Shown here piece by piece: positions 14,176 through 25,404 of a stretch of DNA of 64,000 nucleotides. Position numbers and translations under genes: made by a program. Location of the stretch: assembly GCA_028023455.1 (NCBI GenBank), contig JAQFVV010006215.1, forward strand, positions 13,309,473-13,373,472. The letters run 5' to 3'. The notes below the pieces were generated by a model, which was not told the DNA's origin, did not search any database, and saw nothing but the letters and a program-made list of their open reading frames with translations. This DNA comes from Epiperipatus broadwayi. Taxonomy: Eukaryota; Onychophora; Udeonychophora; Euonychophora; Peripatidae. How positions within the stretch are numbered: the first letter of the stretch is position 1; every line of letters starts with the position of its first letter.

Positions 14176-16911
14176 TAGAATATGGTGAAGATAAGTGCTC
14201 TTGAAGTATATAAAAAAAATCATGTGACTTTATTGTTGGTATTAACCTTCTTAGCCAAAGTGGAAGAGATTTACCTTTGTCGTAAAACTGAAATCTTTAA
14301 AAATATATATGTATACTGAAAATAGTTTAGTGTCATATCTATATACCTATGCAAGTGAATTAACTTTCAAACCTTAGATTTTTTTTTAAATTTCAGGATA
14401 TTAGCTTGAATAATATAGAGGGAACAGTGATTTCTGGACAAAAGTGCATTAGCTCCAACTTTGAATCCTAGTCTTTACTAATGAAGGCAAAAACCAAAGA
14501 CTGGTTTGAAAATGAGGATTTTACAGCACTGTATCATCTGGCATCCATCAGTAATTCAAACCTGCTGTAGATATCTCTAAAATATTGTGAAGATAATTTT
14601 TTTTGTTGCTGCTAACTTCAAAGGAAATTAAATGCAAGATTTTTGGATTTTTTTTTTTTTAAGTTTTTTTCTTGAATTAATATATACCTAACTTTCAACT
14701 GTATGATATTATTTTTGAGAAGAGTCAAGTTATAATTACAATATAAAATTTAATGTATATAGGTATTATTTTAAATTGGAAACACAAATATATTTAAATT
14801 ATTAAAATTCAATAAATTTGTTTTAAAAAAAAAAGCACTTTTATTACATATGCAAATACCCCCCCATTTTTGCTATTCATATACATTAAAAATATCAAAA
14901 GTTTATTCAAAGTTTAAAACTGTATAGAGATAAATAATTATATTTTCCAATATTTAGCCATTTATACTTCTCTTTAAATAAAAATTCTATTTAATAAGGA
15001 GATCTAAACTTTACACTGTAGCATGTGTAGAAAAAAAATCCATATTTTGTTAACTTCATATGAATAATTCTGTTTTAAAGTGATCATAATAAACTCTTGT
15101 ATTATCCGAATGTATACAATAAAAATTCTAAGATTTTCTCAAAAACTATATAAATAAAATAGATAATCAAATGGCTTTATTGCCCAGGAGTTCATAAAAA
15201 GTTTGAATGTGGGAAGTGACAGATATTAGGTTTAATCCATAGACCTTAAGCTCCAGAGTCTGCCATTTTATCATTATACCAAACTAAAGCAGAGCACACA
15301 TAATAATGAAGTTTGTAAAAAATGTTTTCAAGCAATAATATACTAAAAACAAATGAGAATGCTTTATTTCCCACCTAATTAAGTCAATTTATTATTATTA
15401 TTATTATAAACTTTAAGATAAGTTTTAATGTTTAAAGCTATGTAATACAATAATGAATTATTACATCTGAAGATTGACATTCCTGGATAGAAATTGTATG
15501 TTTATCAGTACTGGAATTTCCTAAGTTCAGGATTAATTAAACCATTGAAAATGATAAACGTGCATAAATTCTATCATGTCACTTACCAACAAATCTTTTA
15601 AAATTATAAATAAAAGAAATAAATGAAGAAAAAATGCAGAAAAAAATAAAAAAGTTTCTTTTCCATTTTTATTAATATTTTTATATGTAAAAAACATTCA
15701 AATATTTCAAAAATGTTATTACAAAAATTAAAAAATCTCAAAATCATTATAATATAGATAATTATTTTTGCATTTATACAATCAGACAAATATAGTATAA
15801 TAAATTAATCAAAATATATAAGTTAAGAACATTTATTTCAAAATATTAAATACAATGTATAACAATCATAATCAATAAAAAAAAAAACAACTAACCAAAT
15901 AGGTATTTATATCAAGTGCTTTTTATTCGTCATGAAACATTATTGACCCCCCCCCTCCCAATTCTACAAGTTTTTTTTTTTATAAAAACACTATTCAAAC
16001 AAATATTAAAGGATTAAAGCATAATGAAAATTTTTTGTAGCTATTTAATTTTTAACAGTAATAAAATCATTAAAAAAAATTATAAATTGACTTTATACAA
16101 ACTATAGTATTATGCAATTACAGAATGTTAATATTTGTATTTTGATTTATTTTCAACAAAGTTTGTATACAATAAAATATAGTAAAAGTAATTAAGATAA
16201 ATTAATTGACAATAAAAAAAGTAATTTAATCATTTCATTTTAAGAATAAAAGTCAATTCTGTCACTTTTGACACTGATAATGTAATTATTTAATATAGAT
16301 AAATATTTTTCATAAAGATATATATGAGAGATAGTGACCTGGACCAACTAATGAGTGCTGGTTCAGCATGAAATGCATCTTGGGGGTTATTTGCCTTTTA
16401 TTATCTTTATTTATATGAATTTAAAAGAGTATGTGGTAATATTGAAGTTATTTAATATATTTACAAAGTATTTTTATATTTTATAATTACTCAGAAGACA
16501 AACTATTGGTTCTTGGCTCATATAAAAGTATGACCCCCCCCCCCCCAATCATATTACATTTGCATTATTTGTTTTTTAGAGGCTGCACAATGAGCAACTT
16601 GTGATCATTATTTTCTAGCTATGAAAGTTTTAAACAAGGAACTAATCTATCTTCACAAAATATGATGTATAGATTAACAAATACATATAATCTTAATATA
16701 TTTGTATAAATCAATTTCTACAATGAATTTTATTAAACTGGCAATTATGAAACTTTATTAATGAATTCTTTCTTTATGTAAACATTAGTGTAAATGGCTT
16801 AGGCTGTTTATGTTATAAATATAAAGAATAATTATGGAAAGCTGTTTGAATGACTATCTGAAAGAAAAATCCCATAGTTGCTTATGAACTAAAAGTATTC
16901 TGAAAGTTTAA
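14176..16911. other. AT-rich non-coding DNA with C-runs
   Basis: No supportable gene. C homopolymers occur at 14859-14865, 15947-15955 and 16534-16546 in otherwise AT-rich DNA. One tRNA-derived unit is listed separately at 15220-15290. Confidence 0.55.
15220..15290 (-). repeat. tRNA-derived SINE-like unit
   Basis: On the minus strand, an A-box-like TTTGGTATAATGATAAAATGG (15262-15282) is followed by ATGGATTAAACCT in B-box position. Both are diverged from the tRNA consensus, so a decayed SINE head is favoured. Confidence 0.35.
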
Positions 16912-17420
16912 CTGTCCTAGTCAAAAATAAGAGTCATAGATCAATTCATAGATCACATGACCCTATCTCTTAAGCTTGTAAGTTATAAACAGTGAGGATT
17001 GCCAATTCCTCTACAAGCTTTATGATAAATGCTTAGCCAGAGCCAGCACTTAAAATATCTCTGTCAGGAACTTCTCCCCAAATTCCTGACCATGGTTTCG
17101 TGCTTTGGCACTCCTCAGAGAGGTGTCAGGGTAGGTTCAGACACTAGATCTAAAAATACCAACCCAAAGCTAAGCACTTAGCTAAAAGTTATCTATTGAG
17201 TGGAAAATCAGAAATTTTCAGACATCTACATGTCTTCAAACCCAGCTATCCAACTCAAATAGCTATATGGGGCTGATAGATCTTCAGCCATACCATATAT
17301 TAGTAGTCATAGCAATATAAAATTGCATAAGACTTTTGGCAGAGACTATAAATAATCAAAAATAAGAGTCATAGATCAATTCATAGATCACATGACCCTA
17401 TCTCTTAAGCTGTCCTAGTC
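16912..17420 (+). repeat. Exact 55-bp direct repeats bracketing about 380 bp
   Basis: The 55 bases at 16921-16975 recur without a difference at 17356-17410. The short string CTGTCCTAGTC lies just before and into the first copy, and TGTCCTAGTC just after the second, so the two edges are circularly permuted around the same junction. The intervening 380 bp is less AT-rich than the flanks. This looks like a recent tandem duplication, or an insertion with a very long target duplication. Confidence 0.85.
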
Positions 17421-17635
17421 TCAAATCACACATAATGGGCATGAGAGATGAATGTAATAACCAAAATAAAATTATAGTATTTATTATACTATTATTCATT
17501 TTGTATTTTTTATTTTACGTATATTTTATACAATGGTTGTATAAAATAAAATAATAAATAAATACAATAAGTTAATATGTAATTTAATACACTGTTCCGG
17601 ATTACACACACCTGCACATATAATGTAATATATAT

Positions 17636-17744
17636 GGGATTCAAACTCAGTCTTTCACATGACCCTTAACTCTCCATGCCATCTCATATTGCTATGAGAT
17701 GGCATGGAGAGTTGAGAGTCGTATAAAAGTCTGAATTCGAATCC
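17636..17744. repeat. Hairpin with tRNA B-box-like outer ends
   Basis: The left arm (17636-17688) and right arm (17693-17744) pair around a TTGC loop. The inner 23 bp are nearly perfect (CTCCATGCCATCTCATA and its complement). The outer ends read GGGATTCAAACTC and, inverted, GGATTCGAATTC, both like a tRNA B-box. It may be a head-to-head pair of SINE fragments. Confidence 0.8.
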
Positions 17745-18285
17745 AATAAGTTAATAATAAAATCTATGATTTCTCAATTCATCCTGATTTATTAAATCAA
17801 ATGTCAATACCAGGGATTCAGGATATAAAATTTTGGGTGAAATTCCTAAGATTTAAGCCTGCAATCCTAATTATAACTTTAAAATAATGAAATTACAAAT
17901 ACATTTAAAAAATAAACTACATATGTTAATTATTTTTACTTATAATAATTACCTGTAATGATTTTTGGTTCAAACAATTTCTCTATTTTCAAATTTGTAG
18001 ATTTTAAATGAAATTCAAAGTCTATATTCTCTTTCAATAATTTTAAAACTTCCTAAAATTAAATAAAATTATTTCTAAACATGAGATACATGGCTTTTTT
18101 TTTAAAATTACAACTTATTAAACCACTGAAAAACAAAACTGAAAATAAAATACAATGAAGTAAACAAAAATTAAAAATGTATGCAAGTTTGTGATGATGG
18201 CACATTATTTATAATTATATATTAGACTATTCACATCATCTAAATGTTTTTCAAAAACTTCAAACTTTTCAAATGCATTTAACTG

Positions 18286-18342
18286 TTAGTAAAATACACA
18301 AGTTAATATTTCAAATAGTATTATTCTCCTCTGATTCTTCAG
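18286..18342 (-). repeat. Penelope-like terminal-repeat fragment
   Basis: On the plus strand it shares the string AACTGTTAGTAA and the following order with the left arm of the hairpin at 19190-19270. On the minus strand it contains CTGAAGA (18336-18342) followed by GAAA about 23 nt later. It is probably a diverged copy of the same pseudo-LTR. Confidence 0.4.
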
Positions 18343-18374
18343 AGATTATTGGCCTGACCACCACAAACTATTAG

Positions 18375-18430
18375 ATTTGTGAATATTGAGTTTTAAACTT
18401 TTGCTCTAACCATTGGACTATTCTGTGAAA
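18375..18430 (-). repeat. tRNA-derived SINE-like unit
   Basis: On the minus strand TAGTCCAATGGTTAGAGC (18403-18421) is a near-consensus tRNA A-box region, and GTTTAAAACTC follows in B-box position. No full cloverleaf is visible. It abuts the Penelope-like fragment on its left. Confidence 0.5.
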
Positions 18431-19189
18431 ATCAATAATCAATAGATAATTTATACTTACCTATGACAGCCCTCTTGATATTTTTTCTTAAGAGTAAGGC
18501 TAATGAATGATTTCCAAACATTATGGATTATTATACTAAATTAATTTATGAAACTATTTGCTATTCTTCAAATTTTCTCATTTTTATTTTATCTCTCTGT
18601 CCAATACCCCCCCCCCCCCCCAATCAAATATATGTTTATCAGTACAAGCACAGTCTGATACAATTAGTGACTTTTCAACTATTTTTCAATGGAACAACTG
18701 GTTTCACTAAAATGATCTTCCATATTCACAAAGCATTTTGTAGATGCAGTCTTTGATGCTCACCATTTCTAGTTTAGGATTCCTTGCATTATTTTTTAGC
18801 TTTGGAAAGCTGTTCTAACATTATATTAAATGTAGATTTTGTCTAATTTGTCTACTAATCCTGGTACGTATGGATATACTTCCAGTATCTATAATTGTTT
18901 TTTTCTTTTAAATATTTCTTATTATTATTTATATAAGGTTTTCTTAATAACAACTGATTGATAAATCATTCTTCATAAGTTTGTTTTATGTAGGACTTTT
19001 CCTTTCTAAGTTCTTGGCTTCTGAACAAACTTCTATTGCTCTACTCTATACTGATAATACAACTTCACTTTTTGTGTCTCTGTAATGATATATATATGTT
19101 TAAGTATTGTTGTTTCCCTGAAGGTTTATGATGATATATTGGGTTATTTCTGTCATCTAGTATTGAATAGTGAAGGTCTTTAGAAAAAT

Positions 19190-19402
19190 TTAACTTTATT
19201 TAAATTTTCAAAGTACATTCAACTGTTAGTAATAGCACACAGGTTAGTATATACACAATGTTTCGAAAGGTATTCTTCTCTCTTCTTCAGGTGTTGCCTT
19301 AAAATTCAATATTCAAGAACGCCTCTCGAAACATTGTACATATCCTAACCTATGTGGTATTACTAACAGTTGAATGTGCTTTGAAAATTGAAATAAAGTT
19401 AT
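19190..19402 (-). repeat. Penelope-like inverted terminal repeat with hammerhead-like core
   Basis: The left arm (19190-19270) and right arm (19321-19402) are inverse copies sharing AACTGTTAGTAAT and CGAAACATTGT. On the minus strand the left arm reads CTGAAGA (complement of 19284-19290), then GAGAG and CTTTC capable of a 5-bp stem with one G-U pair, then GAAAC (complement of 19260-19264). That is the conserved core order of a hammerhead ribozyme. Hammerheads are known in Penelope-like pseudo-LTRs, and Penelope-type RT lies 160 bp away on the same strand. Cleavage-site pairing was not established. Confidence 0.5.
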
Positions 19403-19559
19403 ATTTTCTTTTTTTTTTTGGGGGGGGGGGGGGCTGTAAATTATAATTTTGACATTGCCATGAGAAAAGTTTATCTACAAAAACATTTTAAAATATTAAT
19501 TTTTGTTGTTGTTCTAATTCTACTATGAATTTAATTGAAAAGACATACTATTATTGATG

Positions 19560-20253
19560 TTTGTCCAGAATTTTTGCAATGGTGCTTCATCATGTGGCAA
19601 TATAACAAATATATCATTGATATAGTGAAATCAGACTTTAAATGGAGCATTTATCGTTGTGCCTTCAAATTCTTTCATGAAATGATCAGGAGTGATTGTT
19701 AAATCCATAACCATCCCTTGATTTTGTTGGAAGAATTCATGTTGTATTGAAACAATGTTGTTGTTATGCAAAATATAAATAATTCTATTATACTGTTAAC
19801 AGGAAAAATAGTTCTGATTTCTAAGTTATTATCCTCATTTAATCATTTTTTAACCATAAACAATGCTTCATCGAAGGGTACACTTGTGAATTAATATTTC
19901 TTTAACCATAAATAATGCTTCATCAAAGGTAACATTTGTGAACAAACTTTTCACCATATTTTTGATTAATTCCATAAAGTGCATAAAATCCCTGTCAAAA
20001 GACCATGTCCTATACACTAAAGAATCAAGAACCTTAAGAAAAAAATTTGACAAGTTTTACATAATGAATTTCTAGAACTAACAATAGGTCTTAATGTAAG
20101 ATGGCGTTTATGGATTTTAGATAGACCATAGAGATGTGGAATTTTGTTGAAATATGTTGTTTGTTTTTTTGATTCAGTGAAATACAAGAGATGCTTTTTA
20201 AGTACGTAATGGTCAGTTTTAAATTTCATAGCTGGTATAAAAATTCTTTCCAC
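19560..20253 (-). pseudogene. Penelope-like element reverse transcriptase, decayed
   Basis: Minus-strand fragments read in the order expected for Penelope-like RT. First comes YGLSKIHKRHLTLRPIVSS (within 20017-20253), the signature early RT motif of this group. Next is SLFTNVTFDEALFMVKEIL (within 19868-20053). Last is MVMDLTITPDHFMKEFEG followed by HYINDIFVILPH, the equivalent of the catalytic Y-x-D-D block, at about 19590-19760. The catalytic motif has N for the first aspartate, and stops and frameshifts separate the blocks. A 41-bp segment is tandemly duplicated at 19849-19890 and 19903-19943. No GIY-YIG endonuclease was found downstream, where the element runs into its inverted terminal repeat. 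Confidence 0.75.
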
Positions 20254-22155
20254 CTTTTTGTATTATTCTGTTCTGAGGAGCTCTATTATTTTGTTACTAA
20301 AATCAGTAATATGTTATATAAATGTAATATATTGATAATACATTCACTGTATGGCTACATGGTGAAGCATTATACTAATATTGTGGGCACATATCAATTA
20401 AACTCGCAATTTGTTATTATATGTGTATATGAATAAAATTTACAAAAAAAAAAAAAAGAAAGATTCAAAATTATTACTGTGCATGGGAATGTGATTAAAA
20501 TTATTTCATTATTTTCCTTATTTCAAAAGAAAAATGTATATTTTTGCATTTTATATTTCAATGACAGGAATTTTTTTTTTATTATATAATTTGTAAATGA
20601 AATAATCATATATTCAAAGCTCTGAGAGGCAATTTGTTATACACTGTAATAAATCCTTACAATAAAATTACTCAGGTTACTAGTGATCTTACATGATATA
20701 AGTGAATATATATTTGATATATACTTTTTTGTGTAAAAATAAATTTAAATTCCATAAATAAATATAAAATCCACAAAGTATTAGAATAGAATATAATGAA
20801 CTATATCTCTAGAGAGAAGGATAAACAACCAATCCCCTTTTTTAAATTTCAATATTAATTTTTTATATGGCTGCATATGTGTATGTAAAAGAGAGAAACA
20901 AAATGATATATATGAATATTAATAGATACAAAAATAATCATCAAATAAAATTTCAGTTCCCCCCCCCCTCAGAAACACAAATAATTATTAGATTAAAAAA
21001 AGTAAAAATAATAATGAAAACATAATAAATATAATAGGCAATAGTTTCTATATTTATATATAATTTTAAAAGAAATTATTGTTTAACATTAATATATTTT
21101 TGTTAATACTTACTTGTAAATGGCAATCAAAAAACCAAATACCATTAGCAGTGGATTTCAATATATTTATTTGTAAAAGTAATGCTTGTTCTTTATTAAT
21201 CTACAAAATGTATATCAAATATTTGAATGCATGCAAATAAATTAAAATAATATTGAAATTTTATTATATATTTAAAATCATTCAATAAATAGATACGACT
21301 TTAAAAATATTCAGAAAAAGTAGCATGATTAACCCAAAACAATAAATTGTTATAATCTATTTGAAAAATATTAACTTTGCATCAACTGGTGATAAAAAAA
21401 TTAAATTTGATAGTCAGCCAGTCTATAAAATGATTAAAATAAATCAAATTTATATTAAATAAAATCAATATTTGATAATCTAAAATACAAAATGTCTCAA
21501 AGTATAATGGGGGTTGAAATCTCTAGTGAAACTTCAACATTTTTTTTTAATTGCTAACAATTTTCAAATAGATTTAGAATTTTTTTCCTTTTTTTTTAGG
21601 TAGTTAAAAGTTAGAATAAAAAATGGAAAATTACAAAAACCTTTATTTGCCAGCAGTTGGTGATTGCTGACTTTTCTTTCATTATTTTTCTGTAAAAAGA
21701 TCTGAAAATATTTTGCTTTGCAATAGACTGTTTAAAGTTGTATTATTTTTATTATAATGTAAAAATAATTAAGTCCATAAAAAATAATAATATAATAACT
21801 ATGTAATCATTTGTTTTCAAAAAAGGTTGCTATTAAATGAATGATATTTTAATTCTTTTTAAAATCTCAAAAGAAAATAAGCAATGAATTCTTAATAACA
21901 ACTCCATAATCGTCATTGCAACAGTTATTATGTAATGATTCAAGCAACAATCAAAATGAAAAGTTTACTGGATTTTAACATTTGAATTTGAGTCCAAGAT
22001 AACATTATAATATCTCTTTTCAAATGTCTGATAGTTCTGAATAGGAATATCATTTGGATTTTGTTGAAGACAAGGTGAATGAATGTTCAAATGCATATTC
22101 TATTTTAAAATTACAATTCTGACTTATAAAAAATTAAATTTTATTCTCAATTTTC
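20254..22155. other. AT-rich non-coding DNA
   Basis: No gene, element terminus or long repeat seen. A 10-nt C run lies at 20959-20968. Confidence 0.55.
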
Positions 22156-22159
22156 ATAG

Positions 22160-24470
22160 AGGCCAAAAAAATCATCAGCCAAGATAGTGATTGGCAACTG
22201 AAGGCAGATATATTAAGAATTACAAAATTATAGATTGGGGCTGTCATTCAAAAATAATCCTTTCAGCCAAAGTAAGTTTAGAATCAATTGAAAGAAGAAT
22301 AGTTAATATTAAATTAATATTGTTAAAATTTGTAAAGTTAACAGAAAAAATGAGCATCAAAATAGATATGAAAAATAAATATAGACATATTAGTTGTTCA
22401 ATCTAATGGAAGATTTTAAATGCAAATAATTCAGTTTATATCCTAACAAAGTTTCATTTCAATGAAGAAGTGTAGGAGTTTTATATAGAAGTAACAACAT
22501 TTTTAAATTGTATGGGAGATAAGAATATCAAAATTGGGCAAATCTGATTATATAGACAGAAATAAGATAAAATAGAAACTGAGAATTAATGAAAAAAAAA
22601 GTGGTATATTACTAATTTTTTTTTTGAAAGAAAAAAACTTAAATGAAAACAGACATGAAAATACTTAAAGAAGCACAACAGAGATGAATTATATTATTAC
22701 TAAGAGAAAATATACACTTCAAGACAATAAAATGTGCTTAATAGATTTATGACAATAAGTGATCATTGACGAGTATAAGAGATAAAAATTATTAAGCAAT
22801 ATAGTATAAACAATCCTTAACAAACAGTTTTTAAAGATGACTCAGGATTAAACAAAATCAATGAAAAGAAAACTAATATTCTATTAAAATCTGCTACACA
22901 GATCCAGAACGAAAAAGCAGCATTTCAACAAAAAATGTCTTTTGATATAATAAAATGCATAAAAAAAATTTTTTTTAAAATGATTCATTTAGAAGAATTG
23001 AATATATTCAGGTGATAAAAAACAGAATTAATGATGACATATAAAACATTTTTATATTGGGACAAAAGTTCTTTTAGCAATTAATGATAGTATTAAATAT
23101 ATGGAAAAATTAAGCAAAGATCTATATAATAAGAAAATAAAACTTTCTATAAATACATTTTTTGAAGCATAAGTAATTTACATGAAGAAGTAATATATGC
23201 TGATTAAATCTATAAAGAACAGAAAAGCTCCAGAAATTATAAAGTATATATTTTAAAAGAAGTAGTTAAAAGAATAGGGCAATTACAAGCAATGCTATAT
23301 ACCAATGCCTTAATGATAAAGATTTTCAAAAAAAGACAAAAAAAAGATATCAGCAATTACATAGATATGAGTTTTCTATCAATTCTACTTAAGATCTTTA
23401 TTAATTTCATTACAAATTATCTGCAAAAAACATTGGATTCAACACAAACAAAAACAAGATGGGATTTTCTTCTAAATATTAAAAGAAATTATGGACATAA
23501 CTAATTATGAATTTTATCTTATATTGGATTTGTAAATTATGAAAAGACATAACTATAAATATTTCTGTAATGATTAAAAGCTTTGAAATAACAAACTATA
23601 GATCCAGAATACTGTCAAATTCATCAACAGTAATTAGATTGCATTGTGACATTTTGGACAGGATAATTCCATTTCTCCAAACTATTTAGATGTGAATTTA
23701 TGGAAAGTATTTAAAAAGAAGTTAAAAAATTAAAAATAAATAAAGATTATTTATTTCATATACAGTTTGTAGAATACATGATTTCTTTTGCAAACAATGG
23801 TTCAAAGTTTCAAGAAATATCTGAAAAGCTGTATATAATATGAATGCAAAAAAAGTAGGACTAAAGATAAATGCTTAAAAAAAAAAGATTAATAGGATAA
23901 ATTGAAAAATAATCAACAATTGTAAATACAACAGATTAATACAAATGAAAATATAATGGAGGAAATTAATCATAGAATTAAATTTGGATTGTTTTTGGCA
24001 TAATATAATATACATTTGTCTGAAAAATAATGTTTTTAATGTGTTTCCCAGAACTTACTAATAGATCAGAGACATGTACATGTAGAAAAAAATACAGAAA
24101 CTAGTCTATATAGTGAAATAAAAAAATGCCTATTAGCATTAAAGAAGCAATGAAGTTGAAATACAAAAATAAAAATAACATATATCGTTATAAACAAAAA
24201 ACTTCAAGGAAATGGAGCTGAACTGGAAATGTCACTAGAAAGTATGACAAAAGACGTATAATTGAAATTTTAAACTGAATTTCAATAGACTATAACATAT
24301 CTAGAAAATAACCCCAACAACATGCAAGATGAGTGGATAAGGAATTTTGTTTAAATGCTAGAAAGATAAGAAGCTATTGATCAAAGATGTTGGATTAAAT
24401 TTATTTCGAAATCATTCTGCAGTGGGCTGATAAAGCTCGAAAATGACCAAAAATTGTAATGATATACATA
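22160..24470 (+). pseudogene. RTE-type LINE, decayed endonuclease-RT
   Basis: Plus-strand remnants follow the order of an RTE-clade ORF2. A weak endonuclease region lies in about 22190-22640. RT finger motif KDISNYIDMSFLSILLKIF (about 23341-23400) corresponds to the family's NYRPISLLS block and is followed by TNYLQKTLDSTQ. The catalytic region reads FVEYMISFANNGSKFQEISE near 23770-23830, where the expected F-x-D-D is lost. Then come LTNRSETC (about 24055-24080) and a C-terminal block with RKYDKRRIIEILN and GHV-like spacing (about 24210-24280). Stops interrupt every block. The R450 tandem repeat starts about 100 bp downstream. The RTE assignment rests on motif order and spacing. Confidence 0.7.
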
Positions 24471-24566
24471 TAACAACATGCATATATTAATCACAAAATA
24501 TATATTAACATATAATGCACATATTTACAATATATATACAATAGGATAAATGTTAAACCACTAAAC

Positions 24567-25404
24567 ATATGATTAATGGTTTAATACCAATCCTGACTAT
24601 AGGATAATGGTGAGTATGGTTATTAAAGAACCAAAGACACAAACATGTATAAATATTGAACTGGATTTAGGTCTGTAAGACTATATAAGTAAATGAGCTT
24701 GGATTGAAAACATTATTGTGTTTTCATTTTGGACTTATAGCTTTATAGTTAACCAAAAAGATAAAAGGTGGCACTGCTGAAGGGTTGCATTAGATTCTAA
24801 GTTCTATGTGCAGTGCTCTCAGATCCAAGGCTCTTCATTGATGAAAGCCACACGGTAAAAATTAATCTGGGATATTGGATGAATAGGCACTAGATAAGGA
24901 TTTTACGCACAAATCTTGCTTCCATTGGTTACTATGGCTTGCACTGGATGGCATTACTGTATGGAGAGTTTGCTTGCTACTGCTGAAACAGTTTGTGTAA
25001 GCATAGGAAATGGTGATCATATGATGTTTAGTGATTTAATACCAATTTTGCTCATGGGATAATGATGATTGTTTTTATTAAAAAAAACCAAAGACACCAA
25101 AATGAATAGATATTGAACTGGGTTCAGATCCATATGACTATACAAGCGAATGAGCTTGGATTGAAAACATTATCGTGTTTTCATTTTGGATTCATAGCTT
25201 TAGAGTTAATAAAAAAGGTAAAGATACAGGTGCAGTGCTCTCTGATCCAAGGTTATTCACTGATGAAAGTCACAAGCTAGAAACTAGTCTTGGGATATTG
25301 AATAAGTAGGCATTAGATAGGGATTTTATGTACAAACTTTCTTGCATTCATTGACTACTATGGCTTGCACTGGGTGGCACTACTATATGAAGAGTTTGCT
25401 ATTG
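24567..25404 (+). repeat. R450 repeat, two head-to-tail copies
   Basis: Copy one (24567-25017) and copy two (25018-25404) align throughout. Shared strings include GGTTTAATACC or its variant, GAATGAGCTTGGATTGAAAA (copy two) with its equivalent in copy one, GTGCAGTGCTCTC, GGGATATTG and ACTATGGCTTGCACTGG. Copy two lacks about 45 bp present in copy one (24767-24810) and is shortened at its 3' end. The unit ends GATCATATGATGTTTA. The same terminus closes the insertions at 29743 and 48962, so R450 is a dispersed family as well as a tandem one. No ORF is seen. Confidence 0.85.

Noticed and set aside
18375-18430. Functional tRNA gene
   Set aside because: A-box is good but no acceptor stem or full cloverleaf can be drawn; a SINE head fits better.
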